Origin: QWQI01 sp964608915 | GTDB taxonomy: Bacteria > Planctomycetota > Planctomycetia > Isosphaerales > Isosphaeraceae | Length of the DNA stretch: 64,000 nt | Assembly (NCBI GenBank): GCA_964608915.1 | Contig: CAZSQA010000023.1 | Location: 1-64,000, forward strand | Reading direction: 5' to 3' | Shown here: piece after piece, positions 51,215 through 60,410 of the stretch | Layout: each line of letters starts with the position of its first letter | Numbering within the stretch: the stretch's first letter is position 1 | Notes under the pieces: generated by a model | What the model saw: the letters and a program-made list of their open reading frames with translations, nothing else | Database searches by the model: none | What the model was told of the DNA's origin: nothing | Translations under genes and position numbers: made by a program

Positions 51215-52462
51215 TCATTTCTCGGCTTTTTCTTCTTTCGATTCGTCACGCCACAGCCAGCGCAGCGAATCCGGCAGAATGGCTTTGCCGTGCAGGTTCG
51301 AATGGAAGCCTTCGCCCATCACGAACTGATAGTCATAACCCTTGAACCGCAGTGCTCTTGCCATCTGCTGATTAGCCAGCGGCCAGTTGCCGTGTTCGTT
51401 GTCCAGGTCGTTCGATCCTTCCTGCAGGAAAATGCGAATCGGCTTTTCGGGCGACTTCCGGATCAAAGCGGGATAGTTATGCCCACCGGCACGACCGCTG
51501 GGCCCGCTGGCGATATTGGTGAAGCTGCCCACCCACGAAAGCACCTTGGAGAACTGATCAGGCCGCTCCCAGGCGACCGTGAAGGCACAGATTCCGCCTG
51601 AGCTGATCCCGGCGATCGCCCGGCTGGCGGCGTCCTTCTTCAGCTTCACGTGCTTTTCGGTTTCCGGCAGGATTTCCTCGAGCAGGAACCGGGCGTACTG
51701 GTCTGAGAGTGTGTCGTACTCGAAGCTTCGGTTCGACTTGCCGCCGGCCAGTTTCCCGGGTTCGACGAAAATCCCGACGGTCACCGGCATCTCCTTGCGG
51801 GCGATCAGATTGTCGAATACGTCGGGCACGAAGTCCTTATAGTTTTGACCATCCTGGAACACCATCACGGCCGCCGGCTCCGTGCCGTCGTACTGGGCGG
51901 GGACGTAAATCCACCAGCGACGCGTCGTCCCCGGGAAGATCTTCGACTCGAAAACTCCCATTTCCTTCGTCGCGCCCTTCGGATTCGCCGGGTCTCGCAC
52001 GTTGTCATGATGGGGCAGATACACTTCCAGCGTGCCGCTCGAAGTCTCGACGGGGCCGATTCGATAGGCCCAGTGCCACGAAGAACCCGGGCGCAGGCCC
52101 ACCGAAGCCACGTACAAATTCGTATCGCCCAGGCGGTTGAGCTGAAGGCTCACGCCCTTGAAGGTGTCCAGGATCACAGGCGGTGCGGCAGGCTTGTCGG
52201 CCTCGATCGCGAACGCCACATTGATGCCGTCTACCTTAGGCCTGGCACCTTTGGTGAGATCCTTGTCTCCGAACCAAATTCGGATATCTTTCGCGATCCT
52301 TTCGGCTTCGGGCCCCTGCGGCTTCGAATTCAGGATGTCGGACAATTGCGCGTGATCCATCACGCTTCGAATCTGCCCCGGCGCCTGGCCGATACCGGCC
52401 TGGAGAGCCGCGAAAATGCCAAGGGCCATCAACGACCTGCGAATCCGTGCGTTGCCGTTCAT
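51215..52462 (-). CDS. Secreted esterase (Fes/PF00756 type)
   Basis: A 415-residue exported protein. The signal peptide (about residues 1-30) precedes an N-terminal beta-sandwich-like region (about 90-150). The alpha/beta hydrolase domain has RRWWIYVPAQYDGTEPAAVMVFQDGQNY and the nucleophile elbow IAGISSGG (G-I-S-S-G). A late Gly-x-His (GFHSNLHG) holds the likely catalytic His. This is the enterochelin-esterase/putative-esterase layout, often of cell-wall or acetyl-ester hydrolases. GGAG is 10 nt before the ATG at 52462. Its promoter overlaps that of the divergent sulfatase-fold gene. Confidence 0.85.
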   Translation of the reverse strand: MNGNARIRRSLMALGIFAALQAGIGQAPGQIRSVMDHAQLSDILNSKPQGPEAERIAKDIRIWFGDKDLTKGARPKVDGINVAFAIEADKPAAPPVILDTFKGVSLQLNRLGDTNLYVASVGLRPGSSWHWAYRIGPVETSSGTLEVYLPHHDNVRDPANPKGATKEMGVFESKIFPGTTRRWWIYVPAQYDGTEPAAVMVFQDGQNYKDFVPDVFDNLIARKEMPVTVGIFVEPGKLAGGKSNRSFEYDTLSDQYARFLLEEILPETEKHVKLKKDAASRAIAGISSGGICAFTVAWERPDQFSKVLSWVGSFTNIASGPSGRAGGHNYPALIRKSPEKPIRIFLQEGSNDLDNEHGNWPLANQQMARALRFKGYDYQFVMGEGFHSNLHGKAILPDSLRWLWRDESKEEKAEK

Positions 52463-52534
52463 CTGTCGCTCACTCCTTCGAAACGGAACAGTCCTTGAGG
52501 TCTTGTCAGTGCGGAACCGAGCGGTCGCTCGTTC

Positions 52535-52561
52535 TTGAGATAAGTTATTTTGGATTATAAT
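52535..52561 (+). promoter_or_regulatory. Promoter of the sulfatase-fold gene
   Basis: TTGAGA (4/6), a 15-bp spacer and a perfect TATAAT (52556-52561). The short spacer is suboptimal. It overlaps the minus-strand promoter by six bases. Confidence 0.5.
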
Positions 52562-52581
52562 GATTTTGCGGAATACGTCAT
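52554..52581 (-). promoter_or_regulatory. Promoter of the esterase gene
   Basis: On the minus strand, ATGACG (4/6), 16-bp spacer, perfect TATAAT (52559-52554). The predicted leader is about 90 nt. Its -10 shares bases with the plus-strand -10. Confidence 0.6.
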
Positions 52582-52643
52582 CCGCACTTTTCAGGTCACG
52601 CGACATCGCGAGCCCACTCCTATCGACCGGACACGAACCGAAA

Positions 52644-54104
52644 ATGCCGCATTGTCTCGTGATTTGTGCCAACGGGCTTCAATCCGCTTATTTAGGCGCA
52701 TACGGAAACCCCTGGATACACACCCCGAACATCGACCGCCTGGCGGCGCAAGGCGTCGTCTTCGATTGGCACTTCCCTGATAATCTCACCACGCTTCCCA
52801 CCCGAAGGTCATGGTGGTCCGGCCGTTATACGCTGCACGACGAACTCCTCGGCTGGGGCCCGGTCAGCGGCCCCGACGAACTGGATGCGCTCCGCACGCT
52901 CGGCTCAGCCGGCGTCCGCACAACGCTCATCAGCGATTGCCCTTACGTCAACGACCCTGAAATGGGATACACCGCCTCATGGGCTGAGACCATCCTGATT
53001 CGTGGCTCAGGCTACGACGACTGGCACGAACCTGGCCCGGGCGACTTGCCCGTCGAATCCGAACCGGGGCTAAGACTCCCCGCCGCGGATGACCCACATT
53101 TCGACACCTGGAAAGTTCGCTGGGCCAATCTCCTGCGCAATCGCCAGAAAACCGGAAGGCTCCACGATGCCGCCAAAACCGGTGCAGGGCAAGTCTTCGA
53201 CAGTGCCATCGACTGGCTCGATCGACGAAATCGCGCCGTTGACAAAACCCCGTTCCTGCTTTGGCTGGATGTCTTCTGCCCACATGGCCCCTGGGACATT
53301 CCGGAAGAATTTCGCGATTACTATGCCGCGGATTCCGCGGAACAGTTCGTCGTGCACGAGACCGGAGACCTTCTCGCCCCACATGCCGAGCAGGCGAAAG
53401 ACGTGGCCGTGCTCATCGACGTTCCCGGCGGATGGGTCGGCGAAGTCATCTCGGATGACGAACTCGTGCGGCTTCGCAAGACCTATGCCGGTGCCGTGAC
53501 ACTGCTGGATACCCAGGTCGGAAAACTGCTCGACCATCTCGAAGGCACAGGCTGGAATGAAGAGATCGTCGTGATTTTCGTCTCGGACCAGGGCGAACCG
53601 CTCGGTGAACACGACTTCGTTCGCCGTCCGCTCGCATCGGTTCATGAAGAACTGGCCCACACGCCGCTGATCGTTCGCTGGCCCGGCGCTGCGGAAAATG
53701 GCCAGCGCTGCGCCGCCCTGGTGCAAACGATCGACCTGGCCCCGACTATGTGCCAGGCCCTTGGCGTCGAACCGCCGGAAGATCTTCCAGGTCAGAGCCT
53801 TATGGCATTATTGAACGATCACGAAAGCCCCTGGCGTGATGCCGCCGTCTACGGCATGGACAGCGAGACCTTCGCGATTCGGACGCGCGACTGGCTGCTC
53901 ATCGAAGAACCGCAGCCCGACGATCCCGACGAGCCGGAAAACGACGACGAAGCCGACTCCATCAGCCGGCAGCTTTTCGTCAAACCCGAAGACCGGTGGG
54001 AAATTCACGACGTCGCATCCATGCACTCGGACATCGTCGAAGAACTTTCCCAACACCTGGCGACCATTTTGGCATCGCAGAAAAACGATACCGAGGAGTC
54101 CTGA
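52644..54104 (+). CDS. Sulfatase-fold protein with substituted active site
   Basis: A 486-residue alkaline-phosphatase/sulfatase-superfamily protein. The framework is clear: GLQSAYLGAYGNPWIHTPNIDRLAAQGVVFD, PFLLWLDVFCPHGPWDIP, and IFVSDQGEPLGEHDF. But the metal and nucleophile residues differ: the N-terminal Asp is Asn10, the formylglycine Cys/Ser of CxPSR is Thr50 (TLPTR), and the SDHG His is Gln316. A Thr nucleophile alone could be phosphodiesterase-like, but the other changes suggest weak or no metal binding. No signal peptide is seen. The ATG at 52644 is used because the frame's earlier start overlaps the promoter. Confidence 0.85.
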   Translation: MPHCLVICANGLQSAYLGAYGNPWIHTPNIDRLAAQGVVFDWHFPDNLTTLPTRRSWWSGRYTLHDELLGWGPVSGPDELDALRTLGSAGVRTTLISDCPYVNDPEMGYTASWAETILIRGSGYDDWHEPGPGDLPVESEPGLRLPAADDPHFDTWKVRWANLLRNRQKTGRLHDAAKTGAGQVFDSAIDWLDRRNRAVDKTPFLLWLDVFCPHGPWDIPEEFRDYYAADSAEQFVVHETGDLLAPHAEQAKDVAVLIDVPGGWVGEVISDDELVRLRKTYAGAVTLLDTQVGKLLDHLEGTGWNEEIVVIFVSDQGEPLGEHDFVRRPLASVHEELAHTPLIVRWPGAAENGQRCAALVQTIDLAPTMCQALGVEPPEDLPGQSLMALLNDHESPWRDAAVYGMDSETFAIRTRDWLLIEEPQPDDPDEPENDDEADSISRQLFVKPEDRWEIHDVASMHSDIVEELSQHLATILASQKNDTEES

Positions 54105-54152
54105 TCGCCGAACGCCACGGGCATTCGGACGACGAAATCCCGGATGGCCGAA

Positions 54153-57146
54153 TCATCGGGCGGATGTTTTCCGAGTCGCCCAGTTCGGCCGTTTGGCCGG
54201 CACGACTTCTTCTTCGCCGAAGATCATTTGGCGAAAGCTCTTGTCGCGATTCGACCACCAGCTCGGAGAATCCTTCTCGATCGGATTCGTCTTGCTGGCG
54301 GGCGCAGAGGCAGCTGGCACGACGGGATTCGTGATCGTCGGAACGTTCAGCGATGTGCGGACCACTTCCAGATCAGGCCGAAGCGCCGGCTTCGACTCGG
54401 TCTTCGTCACCGGCATCGCCGGGGCGGGCGCCGCAGGTGCCGAAGTCACGGGAGCCATATCCCGCCGTGGATCGGCCACGGGATTCACCGCAGGTTTCGC
54501 ATGAGCGTACCAGGGGTTGGCCGACCTCGGCGGGGCAGAACGATAACTGGCCGGAAATTCGACAGCCGGCAAGCCGTTGCTCGTCCGGGCTGGGGCCACA
54601 TCGGCCTGAGTCCGCCCCGGAACGAAAAAGGCAGCGATACGAGAAGGACGTCTGGCCGGTTCGGCTATGGCGGTTCGCTGCACGGCTTCAGGTGATTCGG
54701 AAGCCGGCTCGGGATTTTTCTCGACCGATTCGGTGTGCGATTGAGTCGCCACCGACGTATCGACATCGCTCGAAACCGTTGCCGGCGCGGCATTCGCGAC
54801 AGCCTCGTCGGTGGCTTGCGATTCCTGCGTAACCATCGACTGATCAGTGACTTCGGCCGTCGGCTGAGAATCGGCGGCAGGGGCCAGGGTCTCGGCCAGC
54901 AAGTTCGGAGCCTGGTCCGGTTCGACGGCTTCGGCTTTCGGGCTGCGTTGCCAGGTGAAAAGGCTGCGAGCCGCGGACTTCAACCCGCGAGAGGTCGAAG
55001 GCTGGTCGTCGGCCATGGCCCGGAACCGATTCGAGCGAAACGGATTCGAAAGCCGCAGGCGAATGACGAGCTCTCCAGGCTTCCGCTCGATCGCCGATCC
55101 TCGTTCTTCGGAATTCAAGGCCGCTTCGTCATCCGGCAGAGGACTGAGGACCGGGATCGCTTCGTCCGCACCCGTGCCACCGTTGCCTGCAGCAGCTGGC
55201 GTTTCATCGGAACCCTTCCCAGAATCGGAAGATCCGTCAGACGGGGCGACCGTTTGCGAGGCTCCGTTTTGTTCGCCCGAAGCCGAAGATCGCTCGACGC
55301 CGGCGTCGGAAGGCGAAGGAGTGTCCGCAGGGTGAGCAGGCGGCTCAGCCGCTACGGGCGGCTCGGAGATCCCTGGCACCTGCAACTCCGGCGCAGGTGC
55401 GGGCGGAGGCGGTTCGGACAAATTCCCTGGCAGCACGGCGGGAGCAGGTGCCGCGTCAGGTGCAGTGACCGTAATGCTGGCACTCGTTCCGGGTGTCGCC
55501 ATCGGCTCAGCGGCAGCTGGCACATTTGCCGGCGGGTTCGGAGATTCGACCGAAGCGGGTGCCGCAGCCGGCACACCCGGGATTTCCAGGGTCTTCGATT
55601 CGTCCTCGGCCTTCGCCGGAACTGAAGGCGGAGCAGGAGATTCGGTCGTTGGAGCGGCAGCCGGCTGAGTTCCCTCGCGGCCATTCGGTTCGATCGAAGG
55701 CAATCCTGGAACCACAGGCTCAGGGGCTGGCGTCGTCGGTATCGGCGGAACTTCAAGAGAGCCAGGCTGTTTCGCAGGCTCGCTCGATCCCTCTGACACA
55801 GCGGTACTTACGCCCGGATTCGCAGACTGGACGGTGACCTGGGGAGGCGCCGTGGCGATTTCCTTGACCGTATCCGCTGGTATCGCCGGAACTTCAGGCA
55901 TCGCTTGCGGAACTTCCGCGACCGCTGCAGCTTCAACCTGCGGCGCTGGAACCTTAACCGGTGGCTCGACAATCGGTTGCGTGACGGTCAGTGGGGCCGT
56001 CGACGTAGCGGCAGGGGCGTTCTCACGAAGGGCCACTTGCGGGACGGGGTCAGCCTGGAGGGCCTTTTCGTCTTTCGCTTGCGATGCGGAGGTGGATGGG
56101 GTGGCATCCGAGTCGACAATGCCCGGAACGACCGGCCCGATGGACTCCGCAAGCTCCTGTTGAGTTGCAGGTTCAGGCTTCGGGACCACGACTTCTCGGG
56201 TGGCAGTCGCCGACTCGGTCGTCGAAACATTCGCGGATTCGGTCGCGGGGGGCAACGTTGCCGGGATCTCGTTCGGCTCGACCGCCGTCAAAGGCGTTCG
56301 CGGAGCCTCGACCTGAGATCGCGAAGGTTCGATCGACCTTCCGGCGTCTTCAGCCGCAATCGCGGGTGCATTCGCGATGGCACCCGGTGCGGAGATCGCT
56401 GGAGGTGTCGACGCGACAGGCTCCGTCACGACGGGAGGAGTCACGTCCGCCTTTCGCTCGACAAGCTGCGTGCCGGCTTCCGGACGTCCCGAATCGACCG
56501 CCGGCGGGCTGGACTCGGCTTCAGTTCGGCCAGCGCTTTGAGGCTTCGACGATTCGGCCCGAACCTCAGCGGCTGAAACGACTTCGGCATCGGAAACCGC
56601 GGCCAGTGCCGCGATGACGGAAGCGACTCCTGCGGAATTCGCGGAAAGCATGGCCCAGTCAACCTTTGCCGTTGATCGAACCGGGGCGGAAGCGACAGAC
56701 TCCGGAGTCGGCGAAGCGGCTTCGACCAGAGCACTGGGCTCTTCGGCGGCCGGAGCTGATGAGACGGCCGTGGCTTCGACCGCCTGATTAGCCGAAGCTT
56801 CAGCTTGAGCAGTGTTTGCGAACGTATCAGCGGTGGGCTCCGAGCGAGCCATCGCCGATGCGGAGGATCTCTCCGAGGAACGCCGGCTCAGGTTCGGAAA
56901 GAGCTGAGAGAAGCGGGTCTGAACGACCGCTTCCGGAGGTCTGGCTGGCCACTGGCTCGGGTCATCGAAGACCGATTGCCGGCTGGCATTGGATGTCAGG
57001 TACGGAAATTTTTTGACCCAGCCGCCCTGTTCGGAGGCCAAGGGCGTTTTTTCCACCCGGGTCTGACGGTTCTGGACGCAGCCAATGGCGACCAGCGCAA
57101 TCAGACCGATCGCAGAATTTCGAGATTTCGCTGAATTGGCCCGCAT
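54153..57146 (-). CDS. Giant Pro/Ala/Ser-rich lipoprotein
   Basis: A 997-residue exported protein with a lipobox (LVAIGC, Cys about residue 23). Residues ~70-780 are almost wholly low-complexity, rich in Pro, Ala, Ser, Val, Glu and Thr, with no repeat unit of fixed length. Folded-looking islands are the N-terminal KKFPYLTSNASRQSVF and a C-terminal stretch containing NPWYAHAKPAVNPVADPRRDMAPV and SWWSNRDKSFRQMIF. It resembles the long anchored stalk proteins of the periplasm. AAGGAG is 6 nt before the ATG at 57146, which fixes the start. Convergent with the sulfatase-fold gene. Confidence 0.75.
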   Translation of the reverse strand: MRANSAKSRNSAIGLIALVAIGCVQNRQTRVEKTPLASEQGGWVKKFPYLTSNASRQSVFDDPSQWPARPPEAVVQTRFSQLFPNLSRRSSERSSASAMARSEPTADTFANTAQAEASANQAVEATAVSSAPAAEEPSALVEAASPTPESVASAPVRSTAKVDWAMLSANSAGVASVIAALAAVSDAEVVSAAEVRAESSKPQSAGRTEAESSPPAVDSGRPEAGTQLVERKADVTPPVVTEPVASTPPAISAPGAIANAPAIAAEDAGRSIEPSRSQVEAPRTPLTAVEPNEIPATLPPATESANVSTTESATATREVVVPKPEPATQQELAESIGPVVPGIVDSDATPSTSASQAKDEKALQADPVPQVALRENAPAATSTAPLTVTQPIVEPPVKVPAPQVEAAAVAEVPQAMPEVPAIPADTVKEIATAPPQVTVQSANPGVSTAVSEGSSEPAKQPGSLEVPPIPTTPAPEPVVPGLPSIEPNGREGTQPAAAPTTESPAPPSVPAKAEDESKTLEIPGVPAAAPASVESPNPPANVPAAAEPMATPGTSASITVTAPDAAPAPAVLPGNLSEPPPPAPAPELQVPGISEPPVAAEPPAHPADTPSPSDAGVERSSASGEQNGASQTVAPSDGSSDSGKGSDETPAAAGNGGTGADEAIPVLSPLPDDEAALNSEERGSAIERKPGELVIRLRLSNPFRSNRFRAMADDQPSTSRGLKSAARSLFTWQRSPKAEAVEPDQAPNLLAETLAPAADSQPTAEVTDQSMVTQESQATDEAVANAAPATVSSDVDTSVATQSHTESVEKNPEPASESPEAVQRTAIAEPARRPSRIAAFFVPGRTQADVAPARTSNGLPAVEFPASYRSAPPRSANPWYAHAKPAVNPVADPRRDMAPVTSAPAAPAPAMPVTKTESKPALRPDLEVVRTSLNVPTITNPVVPAASAPASKTNPIEKDSPSWWSNRDKSFRQMIFGEEEVVPAKRPNWATRKTSAR

Positions 57147-57489
57147 GGCGACTCCTTCGCCCACTTCCACGACGACCTGAAGCGCATCAAGCCGGTCGTG
57201 CGTATCCGAACGATCGAGTTATCGACAAATCGAACCGCAAAATTGACAGAATCCGATCGAACCGGCACGAAATCGGACGTCCGAACGACATCCCGGGAGC
57301 CGCCACATCCTTCCGCATTCCAATAACTTACTCCTGATCGCACTACCGAAATCTCACTTGAGATGTTTGACCTTCTTCGTTCTTCGAATCATACTTAACC
57401 ATGAATGACGCATAGATTATCCGGGCGACAGAGCCCGGCCTTGCAGGGAAGATCCGAAGTCGATCACAACCAGTGTTTTCAGGTGAACG
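57147..57489. other. Intergenic region between divergent lipoprotein and PIG-L genes
   Basis: 343 bp. A good promoter for the plus strand is at 57367-57395. I could not assign a clear promoter for the lipoprotein gene. Confidence 0.5.
57367..57395 (+). promoter_or_regulatory. Sigma70-type promoter of the PIG-L gene
   Basis: TTGACC (5/6), 17-bp spacer, CATACT (4/6). The leader is about 88 nt. Confidence 0.55.
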
Positions 57490-58428
57490 ATGAGTCTCGA
57501 CGAATGTTCGGGCGCGAGGCACTCCGCTTTTCCAGCCATTTGCGATCATCTTGTGGGAACGGTCCGCAAAAGCGGCACTCACGCTCACCTGATCGACATC
57601 CGCGAAGCACTGAAACCCGCGGTATCCAAGGATCGGCCGCTGGTGATGCTTTGCCCCCACGCGGATGACGGCGCGATTTCCGCCGGCTGTCTGATCCACG
57701 AATATTCGGTACGCATCGGCATACCGGTGTTCGAGGTTCTCGTGTTCGCGGGCGAACGTAACGTCGACGCACCGTGGCTGAACGAATCCAAAAAGATAAG
57801 CGTTCGCGAAAACGAGTTCCGGCTCGAATGCAGCGTGCTCGGCTCCGAAGCCGTCTGCTGGGACTTACAGGCCTATCGCTCGCCAGGCTATCAGCCAACG
57901 CCCGCCGATATCGAGAAAGTCGTCGACTGGTTCGCCAGTGTTCGCCCCGGCGCGATCATCGTGCCCCCGGCGACCGACGGCCACATGGCTCACCGAATGA
58001 CCCGCACCCTCGCCGCCATCGGCCTGATCGGCGCCGAACTCAACAGCACGCTCATCCTGAGTGGCTGGACCCCCTGGGGGCCCCTGCCTCGGCCCAACGC
58101 GTTCTTCACCTACGACGAGAAACTGGCCCACACGAAGGCCTGGGCGATCAATTGCCATGCCTCGCAAGTGCGCCTGACCGACTATACCGAATTCTGCGAA
58201 CACCTCGGCGAGGCCTATGCGGCCCTGGTACGGGAATGGGCCGAGGGGCACCGTCTCACATCTGGCCGCTCTTCGAAGGAACCCGACTTCATCGGCGTCG
58301 AACTGTTCCAGATCGAACACTTCGAACCCATGCTGGCCGAGGGGCCGTCGGCGGATGCGATGCAGATCGCCCTGGGAATTCTCGGCGGACATTTCTCGCC
58401 GGTCGATATCCTCACGCACGGGTCCTGA
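57490..58428 (+). CDS. PIG-L/LmbE family deacetylase
   Basis: A 312-residue member of the zinc-dependent PIG-L (LmbE-like) deacetylases, which remove acetyl groups from GlcNAc-containing compounds. The metal motif is LCPHADDGAISAG: the His, Asp, Asp needed for zinc and catalysis are present, but the usual Glu (AHPDDE) is Gly. The second zinc His lies in TDGHMAHRM, where the normal HPDH is altered to HMAH. Length is at the upper end for the family. The N-terminal ~50 residues precede the Rossmann-like core. A terminator follows. No substrate is suggested by neighbours. Confidence 0.88.
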   Translation: MSLDECSGARHSAFPAICDHLVGTVRKSGTHAHLIDIREALKPAVSKDRPLVMLCPHADDGAISAGCLIHEYSVRIGIPVFEVLVFAGERNVDAPWLNESKKISVRENEFRLECSVLGSEAVCWDLQAYRSPGYQPTPADIEKVVDWFASVRPGAIIVPPATDGHMAHRMTRTLAAIGLIGAELNSTLILSGWTPWGPLPRPNAFFTYDEKLAHTKAWAINCHASQVRLTDYTEFCEHLGEAYAALVREWAEGHRLTSGRSSKEPDFIGVELFQIEHFEPMLAEGPSADAMQIALGILGGHFSPVDILTHGS

Positions 58429-58468
58429 TCGAACCGGCCTCTTGCACTTTGATAGAAATAGAACATGA

Positions 58469-58507
58469 AGAAGGCGTCTATCCCGCGGGATAGACGCCTT
58501 CGGTTTT
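58469..58507 (+). terminator. Terminator after PIG-L gene
   Basis: A 30-nt perfect palindrome (AAGGCGTCTATCCCG and its complement, 58471-58500), followed by CGGTTTTTG. Confidence 0.9.
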
Positions 58508-58528
58508 TGATTCGAGGACGCAGGCCGA

Positions 58529-59725
58529 TCAGATCTTGCGCTCTTCGCGTGGCTTCTCGCCCGAATCCCGACGCTTCTCGTTCTTGTCGCGTGAAGGCTT
58601 CTCTTTGCCCTTCACTTCCTTTTCGTCATCATCGTCGTCGTCATCGCCTGCTTTGTTATCCTGAAGCTTCTTCAGTTCGAGCAGGATGTCGTCGAGAGCT
58701 TTTTCGGCCTTCGAGATACGTTTTTCCAGCTCAGGCGAGGCCGGAGGCTGGGGCGGCATGGGTGGCAACGGCGGGCGGGGCAGCCGGTCGGCGCGACCGA
58801 CGGCTCCTGGCGGCAGCGGAACGCCCGGAACCCTGTCGCCCATGAAGGGCCGAATCTCGATCGGCTCGCCGGCCTGGCCACGGAAGATCATGACATTGCC
58901 CTGCTTGCCGCCCTGAATTTTGGCCAGTTTCTCGGCGGCCAGGCGGAGCTTTTCCTGAGCCTGTTTCAGTTCGTCACGTGCTTTTTCGAACTCGGCCCGC
59001 TTTTCGGGGGGCATTTTTTCCAGGTTCGCGGCTTCGCGCAGCGCGTCCACTTTTGGCATGTCTTCGATCACGATGCCGCCCGGCAGCTGATCACCCTTGA
59101 TCTCCTTGCCATCCTTGAAGATGCGTACGACAGGCTTTTCCTGGCCATCTTCCTTGACGACTTCGACCCGCATTTCCTGCGTCTGGGCGTTCTTGCCGTC
59201 GCCGCCGGGAACTCCTCGAACGATCACCCGCCGTTCTTCGGTCACGCTTTTCCTGGAGACATGATCGCCATCGGCATGGTCAGCGTGATGATCACCCGCA
59301 TGTTCGGCGTGGAGTTTCTCGGCTTGAGCCCTGGCTTTGGCGGCGGCTTCCTGAGCCTGAGACTTCGCCAGTTCCACCTGGGCCCGCGCTTTCAGGAGCT
59401 GCTCTTTAGCGACCGCATCAGCTGAATCCGCCCTCGAACGAAGTTGCACTTCGACCTGTTCGAGCCGCTCCTGGGCATCGCGCTTCATTTCCTCGATTTT
59501 TTTGCTGGCTTCGACCTTCAGCTTCTCGGCCTCGACCCTCAGACGCTCGATTTCGACGAGTAGTTTCTCGCGAATCTCCGGCGGCAGTTTTTCGAGGATC
59601 GCCGACAGATCGCCGCCCTGCTCCTTGGCCTTGTCGTCAGGAAACGCCATCGCGCCTGACATTCCCAGACCGAAAATCATCGTGCCCGCGGCCAGAGCGC
59701 GGGTGTGCGTCATTCGATGCTTCAT
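58529..59725 (-). CDS. Secreted coiled-coil protein with His/Asp-rich segment
   Basis: A 398-residue exported protein. Signal peptide: residues 1-27 (ending GAMA). Residues ~35-135 form a long Glu/Lys/Ala coiled coil. Near residues 138-155 lies a His/Asp cluster (AEHAGDHHADHADGDH) of a metal-binding type. A short beta-like region follows (VRIFKDGKEIKGDQLPGG), then a second coiled coil, a Pro-rich segment (PRPPLPPMPPQPP), another coiled coil and a poly-Asp run (DDDDDDD) in a charged tail. AGGAG is 9 nt before the ATG at 59725. No known family. Convergent with the PIG-L gene. Confidence 0.75.
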   Translation of the reverse strand: MKHRMTHTRALAAGTMIFGLGMSGAMAFPDDKAKEQGGDLSAILEKLPPEIREKLLVEIERLRVEAEKLKVEASKKIEEMKRDAQERLEQVEVQLRSRADSADAVAKEQLLKARAQVELAKSQAQEAAAKARAQAEKLHAEHAGDHHADHADGDHVSRKSVTEERRVIVRGVPGGDGKNAQTQEMRVEVVKEDGQEKPVVRIFKDGKEIKGDQLPGGIVIEDMPKVDALREAANLEKMPPEKRAEFEKARDELKQAQEKLRLAAEKLAKIQGGKQGNVMIFRGQAGEPIEIRPFMGDRVPGVPLPPGAVGRADRLPRPPLPPMPPQPPASPELEKRISKAEKALDDILLELKKLQDNKAGDDDDDDDEKEVKGKEKPSRDKNEKRRDSGEKPREERKI

Positions 59726-59960
59726 CGTCTTCAACTCCTGCGGAAATCGGATCGAGTTTGTCGAAGTTCCGAAACGATCGTCGAAAGCCGGCTTTCACGA
59801 GATTTCGGAACCCTTCGATAATCCGTTCGTCGTCAGGAACGGAATATTAAGTCCATCTTACCGATTTCCGGAAATCGATCGACGGGATTCGCCGCCAATC
59901 ACCGACGATTCAAGGAATCGAAACTCTGAGGCCCCGCCCATGTGCCAAACACGGCCGGAT

Positions 59961-60410
59961 TTATTCGTCGTCCTCGAACGCCAGTTCGATCGATGTCATG
60001 ATCGCGGCGATCACGTCGGCGTGGCTCACGGGGGCATCGCCGTCGTCGAAGTTCAGCCACTGCCCCATGACGAGCATCGCCCCTTCAGGCGTATCGATCG
60101 TGCGGATCATGCCGCCGACCGGAAAATCGAAACTTACGAAATCGAGGTCGAAGCCCCGAGCGACACGACCATCGATCGCGGCCTCCACGGGATCGCTCCG
60201 CAAACCGTCATACTCGCCCGACATCGCCTGAAGCGCTTCGCTGAGCATGTCGTCGGTCGTGCGGCCACTTTGAACGCGAATCGACAAATAAGCCATCTTG
60301 TCCGGCGACTCCACTTCGACCATCCGGGCGTCGAAATCGCCCGACTCATCCACCGACCAGTTCGGGGGATACAGGAAGCGGAACAGCGGATCCACATGCA
60401 TACCTTGCAT
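59961..60410 (-). CDS. Hypothetical PsbP/DUF1795-like protein, 149 aa
   Basis: A 149-residue soluble protein with no signal peptide. RFLYPPNWSVDESGDFDARMVEVESPDKMAYLSIRV and the following GFDLDFVSFDF ... GAMLVMGQWLNFDD pattern resembles the mixed alpha/beta PsbP/DcrB fold also seen at 12737, though the resemblance is weak. It could begin at the ATG at 60410 or at 60401. The tail is acidic (FEDDE). No operon partner: 240 bp from the divergent trpS gene. Confidence 0.6.
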   Translation of the reverse strand: MQGMHVDPLFRFLYPPNWSVDESGDFDARMVEVESPDKMAYLSIRVQSGRTTDDMLSEALQAMSGEYDGLRSDPVEAAIDGRVARGFDLDFVSFDFPVGGMIRTIDTPEGAMLVMGQWLNFDDGDAPVSHADVIAAIMTSIELAFEDDE

